From Ananas comosus (Eukaryota; Streptophyta; Magnoliopsida; Poales; Bromeliaceae): a stretch of DNA of 64,000 nt. This document shows, one piece after another, positions 22,487-33,820 of this stretch (position 1 is its first letter; the number at the start of each line of letters is the position of its first letter). Under the pieces are notes generated by a model that saw only the letters and a program-made list of their open reading frames with translations, had not been told where the DNA came from and ran no database searches. The translations under genes were made by a program, and so were the position numbers. The DNA lies in assembly GCF_001540865.1 (NCBI RefSeq), contig NC_033632.1:4516321-4580320 (forward strand), given 5' to 3'.

Positions 22487-23200
22487 CTTCAATCTCTTCT
22501 TTTCTTTTTCTTCTCACTCCCCTCCTTAATTTACAAGTACTAATAGAACTTTCAGTTGCTGTCACTAATTCCAATCCTCTAAAACCCTAACTCAAATGTT
22601 TAGAGAACATGAAGTGAATGTGTGCTCCTAATTAATGTAAGTTTTAAGTTTCCTAATGAAGGAATGAACCTGGGCATTCAATTGAATTGCAAGTTCACAC
22701 TTCTGTTGAAGGTGTTTGAGACAGGTGCAGTACAGGTCATGAAAACAGCACCAACTCAGAGGGAAGAACCTTCCAACTCATATGCAACCAAACCCCACAC
22801 ACACACCCCCCCCCCTCAACATCTTAAGATCCTGAACCCAAATGAAACTGCAACAAGGAATGAGGGGCAAAAGTGGACCAACTTGGATTGAGAGAAAGAG
22901 GGAGGAGAGATTGAACCTTGAAGGCAAAGATACATGCCAGCTTAATAACTTCCCACTTTTGTTTCTCTTTTTTTCCCCTCTTTTTTTTTTGCTTTGCTTT
23001 TTGTTTTCTGGGTTTGATTCTGTTAAGGTAAGGAGAGGGGGGGAGGGGGGGAATGTGGAATGAAGAAGGGTGAGAGAGGAGAGGGAGGGGGCTGAGGAGG
23101 CTTTTATTATTATTCCTGAGGATGGTGTGGGGAGACACCATTGGCATGCCAGATTTATGATGATGATGGAAATTAAAGCCTGCTTTGCTTAGCTAAGACT
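22487..23200 (-). promoter_or_regulatory. 5' leader and proximal promoter of the LONGIFOLIA gene
   Basis: Upstream (higher coordinates) of the start codon the coding-strand sequence is pyrimidine- and A-rich, with a strong purine/pyrimidine-asymmetric block at 23027-23095 (GGGGGGGAGGGGGG on the plus strand, so C/T-rich on the transcribed sense), as is usual in plant 5' UTRs. A CA repeat lies at 22796-22816. Transcription start not determinable. Confidence 0.4.
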
Positions 23201-24104
23201 TCTGCAAATGTGTTGATTCATTTCTTTATTTTTTAAAACTAATTTAACAGTTTTTATTTTTAATTGTAATCGAATTGGAAGAGATTCTCTTTAGCCCCAG
23301 TTTGGTAATGTTACAGTTAAAAACACAAATTTTATATTATAGAAGGTCCAAAATTTTAAAAATATTTTTAATTTTTTTTTTTAAATCATAAAATTGTGGT
23401 TACAATTGCTGCCGGAGAAATATGTAGCTGTTGCAACCATAATTTAAAAATATCGGAGGAGAGAAGATTATAAACTTTTTTAACTTTTTTTTGATCTTTT
23501 ATAATACAAAAGTAGTCGTTTTAGCTATAGCATTACCAAGCCGTCGGGTCTTATAAGATTCAAAAAAAAAAAGAGCTTATTTTAATCCCCTACAATAATA
23601 GTTTGGAAGTAATAATAGCTTTATTTATCAAAATTCTATCCAGTAAATTCTCTTTTTCGTAGAATGAGAGAGAGCTTTTCAAGGTTCAGAAGTTCATTTG
23701 GCTTTGTGTTATACCAAAACTCTAATAAATAATTCTATTTATTATCAAAAGCTCTATTGAAGATAGAAAAAAAAAAGAAAGCTGATTATGAATGAAAAAA
23801 GAAAAAAAGAAGATGATTTATAATCTGTTTTAGAAACTAGATCAAAATGAGAGCAGCAGGTGGGTCAGAGGTGCTTTGGTCCATCCTCACAAGGGCATGT
23901 GGGATGATCATTGTGAGTGGGTCTTTGGCTGTCTGGATGGCCATGTGATGGCTGTCAGAGGGAAGTTTAAAGTCCTGTGCTCACATTAGAGGAGCCTGAA
24001 AGTTCAATGCTTCCACACTGTCATTTTCTACTACCTTCTCTTGCTAAACCATCTCTTTAATTACCAAAATACCCTTGGTTGAAATAATGAAGTGTTTCTC
24101 TCTC
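23201..24104. other. Intergenic DNA upstream of LONGIFOLIA, with a higher-complexity island
   Basis: Mostly AT-rich, but about 23850-24040 is compositionally normal, low in repeats and lacks an open frame: a candidate conserved non-coding or regulatory stretch. Confidence 0.3.
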
Positions 24105-24112
24105 TTAGGTTC

Positions 24113-24147
<35 letters not shown>

Positions 24148-24255
24148 GTTGCTGCTTCTTTTCACTTTGTGGTTTCTCTTCTAGAGATCTAGTTGCCTCA
24201 CTTCTGTATTAAAATTTATTTTCTTAAAGAATGAAGCGACCTGTTGTCTTTATCT
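24105..24255 (+). mobile_element. Diverged truncated LINE tail
   Basis: TTCTTTTC repeats, then GATCTAGTTGCCTCACTTC, TGTA, and AAAGAATGAAGCGACCTG parallel the LINE 3' tail seen at 5.2-5.4 and 35.0-35.2 kb. The poly-A is replaced by TTTATCTTA-like sequence. Confidence 0.5.
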
Positions 24256-24648
24256 TAATATTTATTTATATATATAATTGAGAAGTGATGGAGACATCCA
24301 CCCGAGTCCTCTTATGTGTGGTCACTCCAAAAAATAAATAAATAAATAGGGTAGAGTGTCTCAAACTCTCCATTATACCTTCTTATTTACTCTAAGATAA
24401 AAGAATTTTTTTTTATAATATAATTATCAATAAAAGATGTTGCTCAAATTAATGAGTTGAGTACATGTTTGGTGTAATCAGACTCATCACAGTAAGGATT
24501 GTCTTTGGAGCATGTACATGTAGAAACCAATGACAATCTTTAACTATCTCTTAGTTTGCCATTGCACTTGTCTCCTATCTAGTTTTGTTTTTAAGTTACA
24601 TACAATAGATATTAATTAATAATTAAGGGTTTAATTAGTTTTGCTTTG

Positions 24649-24674
24649 NTATATATATATATATATATATATAT
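24649..24674. repeat. TA microsatellite preceded by an assembly N
   Basis: Single N at 24649, then (TA)12. Probably a sizing ambiguity in the assembly. Confidence 0.85.
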
Positions 24675-26837
24675 CCTTGAGCAGTGTGTGAGGGACCATA
24701 TATAGCTGGATTTTATTCCTGACAAAAGTGAAAAGTGGAATAGTAGCTTCAATATCCTATCTTCTCTATAGATTTAACTTTCTCTTTAGAAGTGGTGAAA
24801 ATTTTTTAATAAGAGTAAAAATATATATATGGTGACAACACTTTTGAACTATAGGCCATTCTAACATAGGCCCCCAAGTTTGTTTTTGGTTCTTTATTTT
24901 TGCCTTTTGAGTTATTTACATCAATTTAATCTTTCTTAGAATTAATAGATTCTTGGCTACCAGTCATTGAGTGTTCATGAAACCAAAGTTCTAAACATGA
25001 AAAACAGGTAGATATGGTAAATTTAACAAAATAGTGTTTAATTTAGTGAATCACTTATTATATTGAAGAAACAAATCGATCAAATCAAAACAAGAGAAGC
25101 TGAAGAACGTCACTCGATCGAGAAAGTAAAGCCGAGAGGTTTATTTATTGCAAAATGCATGGCATATAGCTCGAGGGAGTAAACGGTGTGAAATTTTGGC
25201 ATCATTTCGTTTAGCGAAAGGATAAGCATTCCCTAGCAAAAGAACGAATTTACTGATAAGCATCCCTTAGCGAAAAGATGAGTCTATCGACCTAAGTAAT
25301 ATTCTGTGTGTCCTCATCAATTAAGAGAAGACTTTTTTGTAAGTATATGTAGGGAAAAAAAACACCTTGGATACACATGGTGTTGTTTGTAACAAGCAAT
25401 CAATGAGAATGGAAGTGGCCATGCTTGTTGAAAAGAACATCACAAGCCACTCATATGGAGGCTAGGAGAAGTCTCTCTCTTTGTGTCCTCACCATTATTT
25501 TTTCGTGGTTAATTAGAACTTGGCCACTACCCCAATACTAGTGGAGAGAAAAGGGATGTGTGAGAGTCTATGTATCTAAGATTCCTCTAAAACATGCATG
25601 TGATGGACACCTTATTGACAAGTCCTTCTCAATAAAAAGTTTTTAAGTCTCTAACACTGCAAAGGTCATCTTGTAACTCTTTACTAGTATATACATATAT
25701 ACACACACACACACACATTATGTATGTATAAATTAAGAATTTGATATACACCAAAAATCCTATATATATACCATGTAGGTTCATGAATCACTAGTATAAG
25801 TTGTTGGTATACAAAATTCTATAAGGTCATCAATAAAGATTAATCCTCAAAATTAATGAGTTTGCCTGTTAATTTGATTGCAACCACGCAATGTAAAATG
25901 GTAGAAGTGTTGATATAGGACCAAAATGGACTAGTTCATGGCCCCTTCTTTTCAATCAAATAATCTAAACATGCATGAAAAAGATTGAGTTCGTTCTAAG
26001 AATGGTGAATCTCTTATAAAATTAAATGTACTTGCAAATCAAATTAATTGTCCCTAATGCAAAATCGACGTGCATTTTGTCCTCGATGTCCTTGTAAGAA
26101 GAGAATTGTTCATGTGATCTCTCGTAAACCTCGTAATTATGAGCTGCGATATTAAATAATTTATAAGTAGTTTCCAATATCATTCTCTTATATGTTCTAA
26201 CTTCCATCAATATTCTCCTAGGAGCAAGCTGGGCTACTGGCTTTTATTGTTCTCAAAAAGTGTCCATAATCTATATCCTAATTCAAGCATCCTCTTCCCT
26301 CATAAAAGAATGCCTCACTTGTCTCTTATTGTTACACACATATATATAAATACAACTACATAGTTTTATAGATACATTATGGCATATTATATATATATAA
26401 AATATATTACATGTATATTGCATGCATGCATATACAATTAATAAGTACATAAAAAGAGGTTGCTAGGTAAGGAGGGATACTATGTACCCTACTTTGTGCA
26501 AAGATGATGGTGATTTGTGGATGTAGGATAAGAATAAGGGGAGCAATTCCACATGCATAAAGTGGTGGTGATCACATGGTGGGGGTTTGAGGGATTTAAT
26601 CCCTTTTTGCTTCAATATGTAGATAGAGGTTGCATGATGCACCAACTGGCTTGAACCATTCACTTCCTTGGCATGTTCCAATCATCAAAGCACTTGTACA
26701 ACCACATGGGCCACATCATGTCATGCCTCTTCTCTTTTCCTTGTTGGGTGTTAATTTGCAAAATACTTATCCATGGCTTTTACTCAAGTTTTATTTTGGT
26801 TCTCGAACTCCTTTTAAATATTCTGACATTCGAGATT
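24675..26837. other. Gene-empty intergenic DNA
   Basis: No supported gene or RNA. A CA run occurs at 25702-25718 and TA/ATATAT runs around 26340-26420. Small overlapping frames at 26463-26879 show no family features. Confidence 0.5.
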
Positions 26838-26854
26838 TTACATCGATCGTCATT

Positions 26855-27008
26855 TTTTTTTTTTTTGAGAGATAGATAGCACGTTATCCGCTTCGTTTAT
26901 TTCATTTAGAAATAAACTTAGCTGAAAAAATAAATCAACTAGGATTCGAACTTGGGACTTCAGATACCAACCAGCAAGTCCTTTACCATTTGCTCTAGGG
27001 ACGGTCGG
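26855..27008 (-). mobile_element. tRNA-derived SINE, reverse orientation, with 17-bp TSD
   Basis: On the minus strand: A-box region CCTAGAGCAAATGGTAAAGG, B box AGTTCGAATCC, then AAATAAACGAAGCGGATAAC, GTGCTATCTATCTCTC and an A-run. Flanks TTACATCGATCGTCATT (26838-26854) and TTACATTGATTGCCATT (27009-27025) form a 17-bp target duplication with three mismatches. The best-preserved SINE copy in the window. Confidence 0.88.
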
Positions 27009-27520
27009 TTACATTGATTGCCATTAATGTTTCATTCTAGTTATATTCATATATATTTCACAACTGAATTAGTTCTTCATTCATCTCTTATTTTCTTTTC
27101 AACGGTCTAACTTTTGTATAGAGAAGAGATTGTAATTTAATGGGTGTTGAGGTTGAAATATAGGATGAAAAAAGAAACTGGTGCGCGCAGACAGTATAAT
27201 TTGCCCTCTAATAGTAGGTATTAGCAAAGCCTAATCGCAGTGAAAATATTTCGAGAGCTGAAGATTTCTAATGTCGAATTTAAAAGTTTCGAGACCAAAG
27301 CAAAACTCCGTCGAAAGTTCAGGGAGCGGTGATGCAATTTGCCTTTTCTATATATATATTTTAATTAATTTCAATAACAATGACCATACTAGAACACACC
27401 CATGTGATTAGAGTGAATGAGATGTTAAATAATGGCTATAAGTGTAGCCTAGCTTAGGTTTTTAATGAAGGGACAAGGTAGTGGATACATTGCCCATGTG
27501 ACATGCATGGATTAATATCC

Positions 27521-27940
27521 TGTTAGAACTAAAACCGAGAAGATTTAATTCGTCGGATGCGAAAATATCAAAAGAGATCCGAGAAAGAGAGAAGAAAAAT
27601 AAAGTACATAATATTTACGTGGTTCAGCCAACGGCCTACGTCCACGGACGAAGACGGAGCGGAAATCTTCATTAGAATCAAAGTGGTGTACAAAACATGT
27701 CTCTCTCACCAAACCCTAATCCTAAAAAATACACCCATATTCCCTTTCTCATCTTCCGCACCAAATCAATGGTATAAAGGGTATATTTATAATAGTGGCT
27801 AAATCCTAATACAACTAGGAATACAAATCTACTAAAATTAGGAATATCTCAATAAAATTAGGCATAATCTAAACTTAACTTAATGGGATAATCAAAACAG
27901 AATAGGATTAGAAAACCTTACGGTACTAGAATTCGAGACA
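27521..27940. mobile_element. Probable solo LTR (420 bp)
   Basis: Begins TGTTAGAACT and ends TTCGAGACA (TG...CA), flanked by 5-bp repeats TATCC/TATCT. Contains TTTACGTGGTTCAGCC followed by CCTACGTCCACGG, a phrase I have seen in many plant LTRs. No primer-binding site or internal domain adjoins either end. Confidence 0.6.
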
Positions 27941-28780
27941 TATCTAGCATATCCTCCTTTAGTTAACTTAGTAATGCATGGTTGAGAAATAAAAGATTTA
28001 AAATTATTCCATCTTAGAAGTATGATTGGTCAAACAAGAATGATTAATTCTTTAATTGTGCCCGTGTGGTGAGGTTCCAACTAGATCGTTTTGGTATAAT
28101 TTGTTTATAAAATTTCAATTAATATTTAGGATGTTTTTTTTTTCTCTCTCTTTTTGTGATTTGAATCATTTTGGGCGAGTAAATGTACTTTCATTGTCGC
28201 TACTAATTAGTTATTAGCCATTTGGAAAAGGAAGTAGTAATGAGTCACAAAATAATATAATAATAATATAATAATAATAAGCTAGAGAATGTATTGCAAT
28301 TAGGGATGCAAACGGAACAGATCCGAAGGTGGGAGAGGTCTGTAGAATGTACCGCTTCGTTTTTTTATCTGGTCGGGGTGAAAGCGGGCGGATTAATTTT
28401 AATCCTACCCTCACTTAACATTCCACTGAGGGCTAATCGGGAGGGAAGCAGATTTTTGACGGATCGAGATGGATCAACAGAAGAAAGGGGTCAAGGGTCT
28501 CCCACCGCATTTACACTCGGCGAATCGGGGCATATTCGAGACAAGTTATATTTTTCTATATTTTTGAAGATCATTTAAATGGATCCATTTGTAATTGCAA
28601 TGGCATATGCTTATACATTGGTGGGTTCTTTCATGTGATGGATAATCCAGTTGGAGTTGCCTATTACTTGACATAATCCAGGGAACAGTAGGCAAATTCA
28701 TAATATGGAATTTGCTCTCATTACTGGTGCAGTTGTAGTGGTATGTAATTCCAAACATTGTGCTTAGTTTGGGGCAGTGA
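27941..28780. other. Intergenic DNA with a decayed repeat near 28.3-28.5 kb
   Basis: The AGGGATGCAAACGGAACAGA phrase and GGCGAATCGGGG tail (28303-28530) are typical of a degenerate plant transposon class. An overlapping 94-codon frame there looks like transposon noise. No gene called. Confidence 0.4.
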
Positions 28781-28784
28781 ATTC

Positions 28785-29333
28785 AACTACTACAGCTGGA
28801 ATTGCACGAATAGTGACATTTGCAATATTTTGGAAATATATTCAAATTGATCAGAATTCTAACTATATACAGCTGCCGAAGAAAATAGTTTTAAGCGAAA
28901 AACCAAAAAGCTTATCCACTTAATCACCTTTTGAACAGAATAAATATATATTTTTTTTCTACAGTAGAGATAATCTCACCGGCACTGCACTATATATATA
29001 TTTGATAAAATTCTTAAGTACGATTCCCAGCTATACACGCAACCAAACAAATTACTTGAAGTTGCTGTATTTTTTACTATATTCAATCAATCACACACGA
29101 TACATATATAACTATTGTATTTTTAACCGCATGTTTTTCTAACTATATTAACTACTACGTACAGTTACAAATACACGAATAGGGACATCCGCAACATTTG
29201 GAACTATATCCAAATTGACCAGAATTCCAATTATAACTGCGGGAGAAAATAGTTTTAAACAAAAAAACAAGCTTGTCCACTTAATCACCTTTTAAACATT
29301 TTTTTTTTTCTTACAGTGGATAATCTCACGCAA
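28785..29333. repeat. Diverged tandem duplication (period about 365 bp)
   Basis: Copy 1 at about 28785-28990 and copy 2 at about 29149-29333 share, in order, ACTACTAC, CACGAATAG.GACAT, TATATYCAAATTGA, CAGAATTCYAA, GAAAATAGTTTTAA, AGCTT.TCCACTTAATCACC, TTTT and GATAATCTCAC, with 15-20% divergence by eye. Non-coding. Confidence 0.75.
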
Positions 29334-29599
29334 CACACGCAATTTGGAAATTATCCTGAATGATGTTCCGAATTTTTACTGTATTGTGGATCTATCAGAG
29401 GATTTATTAGTGTTTTTTTATCCTAGCGATTGCTTCTATTCTTAGTTACAATCGTCTTTAACAGAGCATTTGACAAAACATAAAGTGTGGAGTCTTTATT
29501 GTGGCGAAAAATAGAAATAAAATTTTGAAGCCCAAAACAAAAGGAACCAATTTAGGACTTCTACTCCTGCAGGAGGAAAAAAAAAATGTTTTGTATAAA

Positions 29600-29902
29600 T
29601 TTTTGAGCTTCATTTGGTTCGGATATAAGCAAAAACTAGCTATTACAGGGATAGATACAAATATGGGGATAAGAAAAATAGCGTTTGGATGAAAATTGAG
29701 TTGTTTTCGGGGATAAGAAAAATAACGTTTGGATAGATAATAGTGGATAGTTATATATAGAAAATGGAGGTGTTGGTGGGAATAGTTATACCAACTTATT
29801 TCAGGTACCGAAAAATTACTATTCTCGGATAAAAAATTTGCGTTTGGGTGTAAAGGGGGATAAGAGGTTATCCCTCCCCTTATTACTAATCCAAACGCTA
29901 CG
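29600..29902. mobile_element. Probable hAT-type MITE
   Basis: Ends contain TTTGGTTCGGATATAAG and, on the right, TTACTAATCCAAACGC (the complement of GCGTTTGGATTAG). Internally, GGGGATAAGAAAAATARCGT with TTTGGAT occurs twice (29664 and 29709) as a direct repeat. Exact ends uncertain. Confidence 0.45.
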
Positions 29903-30159
29903 GAAAAAGGTCTAAATTGGAGTTAAAAAAAAAAAATTACATAAGGTCTGTCTTGGTGTGTTTCTTTCACCTAAAAGTAGAGATGAGTGAAATGATTTTT
30001 GACAATAAATATACACTTTTATTGTTTGGTTCATCGTAACTTCACTTTAGGTCAAAACTCAAACTTTTCAAATTTAACGTAATTGACTTTGGCTCATTCC
30101 AAACCAAAATCAATATTAACTCATCTTTCACACCGTCAGCTTTTACGTTATTCATTTTT

Positions 30160-30670
30160 AACTAAATTATAGAAAAATTCTATGTAAGTACTAGTTTTTT
30201 CACTTTTCCTCCCAGATTTTCAAAAATTTACATTTTGTCCTTTTAAAATTTCAAAAATACTTTTAGGGGATGTACAGCGTTAAAGGAGAGGGCAAAATGA
30301 CCAAATTACCCTTATTTCTTTTGCAAGAGCAAAAATAATTTTTTAATATATTTATGCATTTTTAAGGGCATTTTCGGTATAAAATGTAAAAAATGAATGG
30401 AATAACGAAGGGGGGCTCGATGCAACCGATTGAAATATTTTTCTTTTTTTGAGAAAAAGATAGCACACTTCATTCATTGAAAATGTGAATTAAGCTACAA
30501 GTGTGGGGCAACCAGGCCCCGAGGAAAAAAAGAAAAGAAAAAAAGAAGCTAATTAAGGCAGTATTGACTATTGAGAGGATAAAATGTAGAAGATATTTAT
30601 AAAGAAATTTAATATTGAGAGGATAAAATATAGATGATATTTATAAAGAAATTTTCTGTAATTTAAATTT
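30160..30670. mobile_element. MITE carrying a nested LINE tail
   Basis: The left arm TAACTAAATTATAGAAAAATT and the right arm (AATTTAAATTACAGAAAATT on reverse) resemble the MITE at 6963-7323. The inner right arm repeats GAGAGGATAAAATRTAGA.GA twice (30573 and 30617). Confidence 0.5.
30436..30520 (-). mobile_element. Truncated LINE tail, reverse orientation, nested in a MITE
   Basis: On the minus strand: GGGGCCTGGTTGCCCCACAC, TTGTAGCTTAATTC, then ATGAATGAAGTGTGCTATC, TTTTTCTC and an A-run, the same tail as the other LINE copies. Confidence 0.7.
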
Positions 30671-30769
30671 TATATATATTTTGCCAAACAAACAATATGT
30701 AAAAGTAGAAAAATTTCAATTTTACGGCTATACAAACAAACAGCGAAAATCTTAAACTTCATGAAGAGT

Positions 30770-31340
30770 AACCCCACATCATGTGATGGTGGGTCGAAGA
30801 TGTGCGCACAAGCAGGAACACCATTCCAACGGAGCAATGTCGGCCGTATGATCTGCCCCTCAGCACTGATCCCCGGACACATCATGATGATCAGTTGATC
30901 ACCACCAAAATTAAATAATTGATGGATCACGTACAACCAAGCCAAACAAAACCAATTAAGCCATAAAAGAGTACGTACGTGCTTAATAATTACAACTCCG
31001 TCAAAATCACCACCACCAATTTTGATGGCTCTCCCTCAACCTCTTGTTGACTTGGTTGGGAGCAAGAACAAGGCCTTTGGGTTACTTGTGTGTGCATGCA
31101 TGTGATTTTGCTTCTTGGAGATTGAGACACTCCCCTCCCCCCCCTCTTCTTTTTGGTTTTTTTTTGTTTTTGGCTTCGAGGATTAAGACCCTTCAATGAA
31201 ATTGACAAGTGTGGAGAGTGACTGAGCCCTAGCCTGGTTCTAAATTTGGTGGGAGAGGGAGAGTACCTGTTTTGCCTCGCTTTCGCCGTATTGACAGCCA
31301 TTTTGTGAACGATTTGATAGGAAAAAAATACTGTGATAAT
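30770..31340. repeat. Dispersed duplication, copy A (function unknown)
   Basis: Shares ordered blocks with 35640-36145, 4.8 kb to the right: CAGTTGATCACCACCAAAA/AATCGCCACCAAAACAAG, TTTTGATGGCTCTCC/GTTGATAGCTCTCC, GTGATTTTGCTT, GGATTAAGACMCTTCAATGAA, AAGTGTGGARAGAGT and GAGCCCTAGYYWGG. Copy A holds a 126-codon minus-strand frame (30990-31370), but copy B does not preserve it, so I treat both as non-coding or ancient gene remnants. Confidence 0.6.
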
Positions 31341-31692
31341 AGTGATATCTTTTCTATGCGTCAAGAACACGGACAGAGAGCACGAGACATAATATGACTC
31401 GACAGTACAAAAATTATAAGGATATATGTATACAACAGGAGCGCGACTAATAAAATATAATATTTTTTAATAAATTATAGTATTAATAAAATTAATTTTA
31501 AAATAATTTAAAAAATTGAGGGTTTATATTAGATTTAAATGAAAACATCTAAAAATAAATAACCCTAATTAAAAAAATCGTAATGTAAATAAATTATATT
31601 ACCCTCATTAAAAAAAAAATTATAACACTAAGGGGAGAGAGAGAGGGAAAGAGTACTTTTGAAAATAAGAATCTCTTCTAGAGGAAAAAGGG

Positions 31693-31920
31693 CTAAGGCT
31701 TCGTTTAGCATTGCACAGAAATTGCTTTACGTGCGTGTTGGAAAAATATCTTATTTATTGCCGTACGTAATATTGTGTTCGGTATATTACGATGAGTTGG
31801 TTACAGTATATTTTTTGCAGTCCCACCGAAAAACGCAGAAGCATATCCCTATATGCTTTTTTCTCAACTTCATTTTATCTAATAGCGTTAGATAGATCTC
31901 AATGCCAAACTAAGCCTAAG
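31693..31920. mobile_element. hAT-like MITE
   Basis: The left end CTAAGGCTTCGTTTAGCATTG and the right end (CTTAGGCTTAGTTTGGCATTG on reverse) are 21-bp inverted repeats with three mismatches. GGCTT-GTTTGGC-type ends are typical of plant hAT MITEs. Confidence 0.75.
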
Positions 31921-31958
31921 AAGAGGGGGCCGGTAATTCTTTTATTTTTATCTTTTTA

Positions 31959-32721
31959 TCTATACTGTATATAAAAACATATATTTTGAATTTAAATTTG
32001 TTGGCAGACTTATTATTTGGCGGAAAAAAATTTCGGTTCCTCTTTTCTTTTCTTATGCAAAATAAGTAACGAAATAAAATTTTAATTCATTTTTTCCCTC
32101 TAACCGAAAATCTTTTATTTTTTATTATATATTTCTATATCATTTCATATCTTTTATTTTTTATAAATATTTTTATATTATCTACTAATATTTAGTTGTT
32201 ATATTACCATTTTATTGATTGCAACCAACAATCAAATTTGAATTTAATTTTAAATATATATATTTTTAATCTTATTTGATTTTAAAATTTTATTTTATTT
32301 TAAATTCAGAGTTAAATTTAATTATACGTTGAATATTTTTTGATGTTTTTCGAATTCTAACGAATCCAAAATTTAAGTATGTATTTTAAACTAAAAATAT
32401 CAAAATTTTAATTCTCCTTTATTCAAAATTTTAAATGTAATTTCAATCCATTTTAAAAATTTAAATTATTAATTCAAATTTGATATTCAAAATTAAATTT
32501 TAATTTATGATTTATACGCAAATTTTATAAAATAAAAAATAGTACTATATAATTATTGTCGGCAATAATTTTAAATTTGAGTTTGGATATGATAAATATT
32601 ATCTAATAAAATATTAAAATTTTACTGTAAATTTTTGGATAAATATGATATATAAATTTATATTAATTATAAAATATTATCATAATAATTATTACGTGTA
32701 TTTGCACGTACACTCAACTAG
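31959..32721 (+). mobile_element. Non-autonomous Helitron, both ends intact
   Basis: Begins TCTATACTGTATATAAAA directly after host A (31958) and ends in a hairpin (TACGTG, loop TATTTG, CACGTA), 8 spacer bases and CTAG followed by host T (32722). This is the full Helitron signature (5' TC, 3' hairpin + CTRR, insertion between A and T, no target duplication). 763 bp, about 80% A+T, no Rep/helicase coding. Confidence 0.82.
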
Positions 32722-33237
32722 TTTTCTTAGATATATAGGTCTCGGCCTAGGCTGGACGCGTCACAAAACGAAATGCACATAACTCAACTAGTTTTCTTAA
32801 ATGCGTCTCACCTTAGGCCCGACGCATCGTAACACGTATTTTATGTCGGAGCGTTCGTTTCTTTTTTTTTTTTAACTAGATGTAGCGTGAACGTGCATTG
32901 ATCGTGCGTCCATAGCGTGTCCACGTCCCCAAGTCTGATTCAAACCTGCAGGGTTTTCCCTATTGTTCATGATGCTTTTTTTTTTTTTGGAGCCCTTTTT
33001 CTAACTTTGGTTTCTTCTTTTTTTTGTTTTTTCATTTTTTGTTTTGTATTTTTGTGGTCCGTCGGATTATTGAGCTTAATTGTCCCTCTCATATAGCTAA
33101 GTTTATTTTTTATAATAAACATTCTCATAAAATAGCTAAGTTTATTCTCATATAGCAGATAACAAACTATCTTACTCTTAAAAAAAGAAAAAGAAAAAAA
33201 AACATCAAAATATTCGGGTTACAAGCAACATCACAGG

Positions 33238-33269
<32 letters not shown>

Positions 33270-33430
33270 CACTCTGATGGAGCATTTAACGAAAAGATAA
33301 TTGTTGGATCGATTAGATGGGCTCTAAAGTGGTGTATAATCTAGCTATATCATGAAATAGATTTTTTCTTTTTCTTTTTTTGTTTATACTATGTGGCTGT
33401 TTGAATGAGCTCAAAGCAGATTAATAAATT
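32722..33430. other. Intergenic DNA with homopolymer tracts
   Basis: Contains a duplicated phrase ACTCAACTAGTTTTCTTA (32713 and 32784), showing that the Helitron edge plus flank was locally copied, and a 30-base A run at 33238-33267. No gene. Confidence 0.5.
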
Positions 33431-33787
33431 GGGTAAACTTCGAATACCACCCCTGTAATTTTGCACTTTCTTATTTTAGTACTCTATAGTTTAAAGTATA
33501 TCAAGTTAGTGTCATATGGTTTCATTTTTATCTTTTCATTAATTTTTCCGTTAATATTTTGTTAAATTATATACAAAAAATTTCAGATACCCCACCTAGA
33601 TTTATCAAATATTCATTTTAGTACCCTTTAGTTTTAACTTTGTCATTGATTTAACGAAAAAATTTAGTGGAATCGATAATAAAAAGATAAAAATGAAACC
33701 GCAGGACACTAAATTAATACACTTTAAACGACAGAGTATTAAAGTGAGAAAATGTAAAACTACAGGAGTGGCATTTGAAGTTTACCC
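33431..33787. mobile_element. Foldback MITE, full-length copy
   Basis: The left arm GGGTAAACTTCGAATACCAC and the right arm (GGGTAAACTTCAAATGCCAC on reverse) align for about 105 bases through TAGTACTCTATAGTTTAAAG and GGTTTCATTTTTATCTTTT. The family has a deleted copy at 15739-15872. Confidence 0.88.
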
Positions 33788-33820
33788 TTATAATTTATTG
33801 TATTGTATAGTAAAACTATA

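Noticed and set aside
26460..26720. Possible microRNA precursor around a GC-richer stretch
   Set aside because: No convincing hairpin with a recognised mature sequence could be found by eye.
28294..28578. 94-codon plus-strand frame
   Set aside because: Lies in a decayed repeat (GATGCAAACGGA type); no coding signature.
30990..31370. 126-codon minus-strand frame with a protein-like start
   Set aside because: Not preserved in the duplicate at 35.6-36.1 kb, ends in low-complexity Lys/Gln; kept only as a finding about the duplication.
31361..31390. GGACAGAGAGCACGAG resembling miR156
   Set aside because: Too many mismatches to TGACAGAAGAGAGTGAGCAC and no paired star arm nearby.
33238..33267. 30-base A run as the tail of a processed pseudogene
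   Set aside because: No coding or transcript-like sequence precedes it and no target duplication was found.
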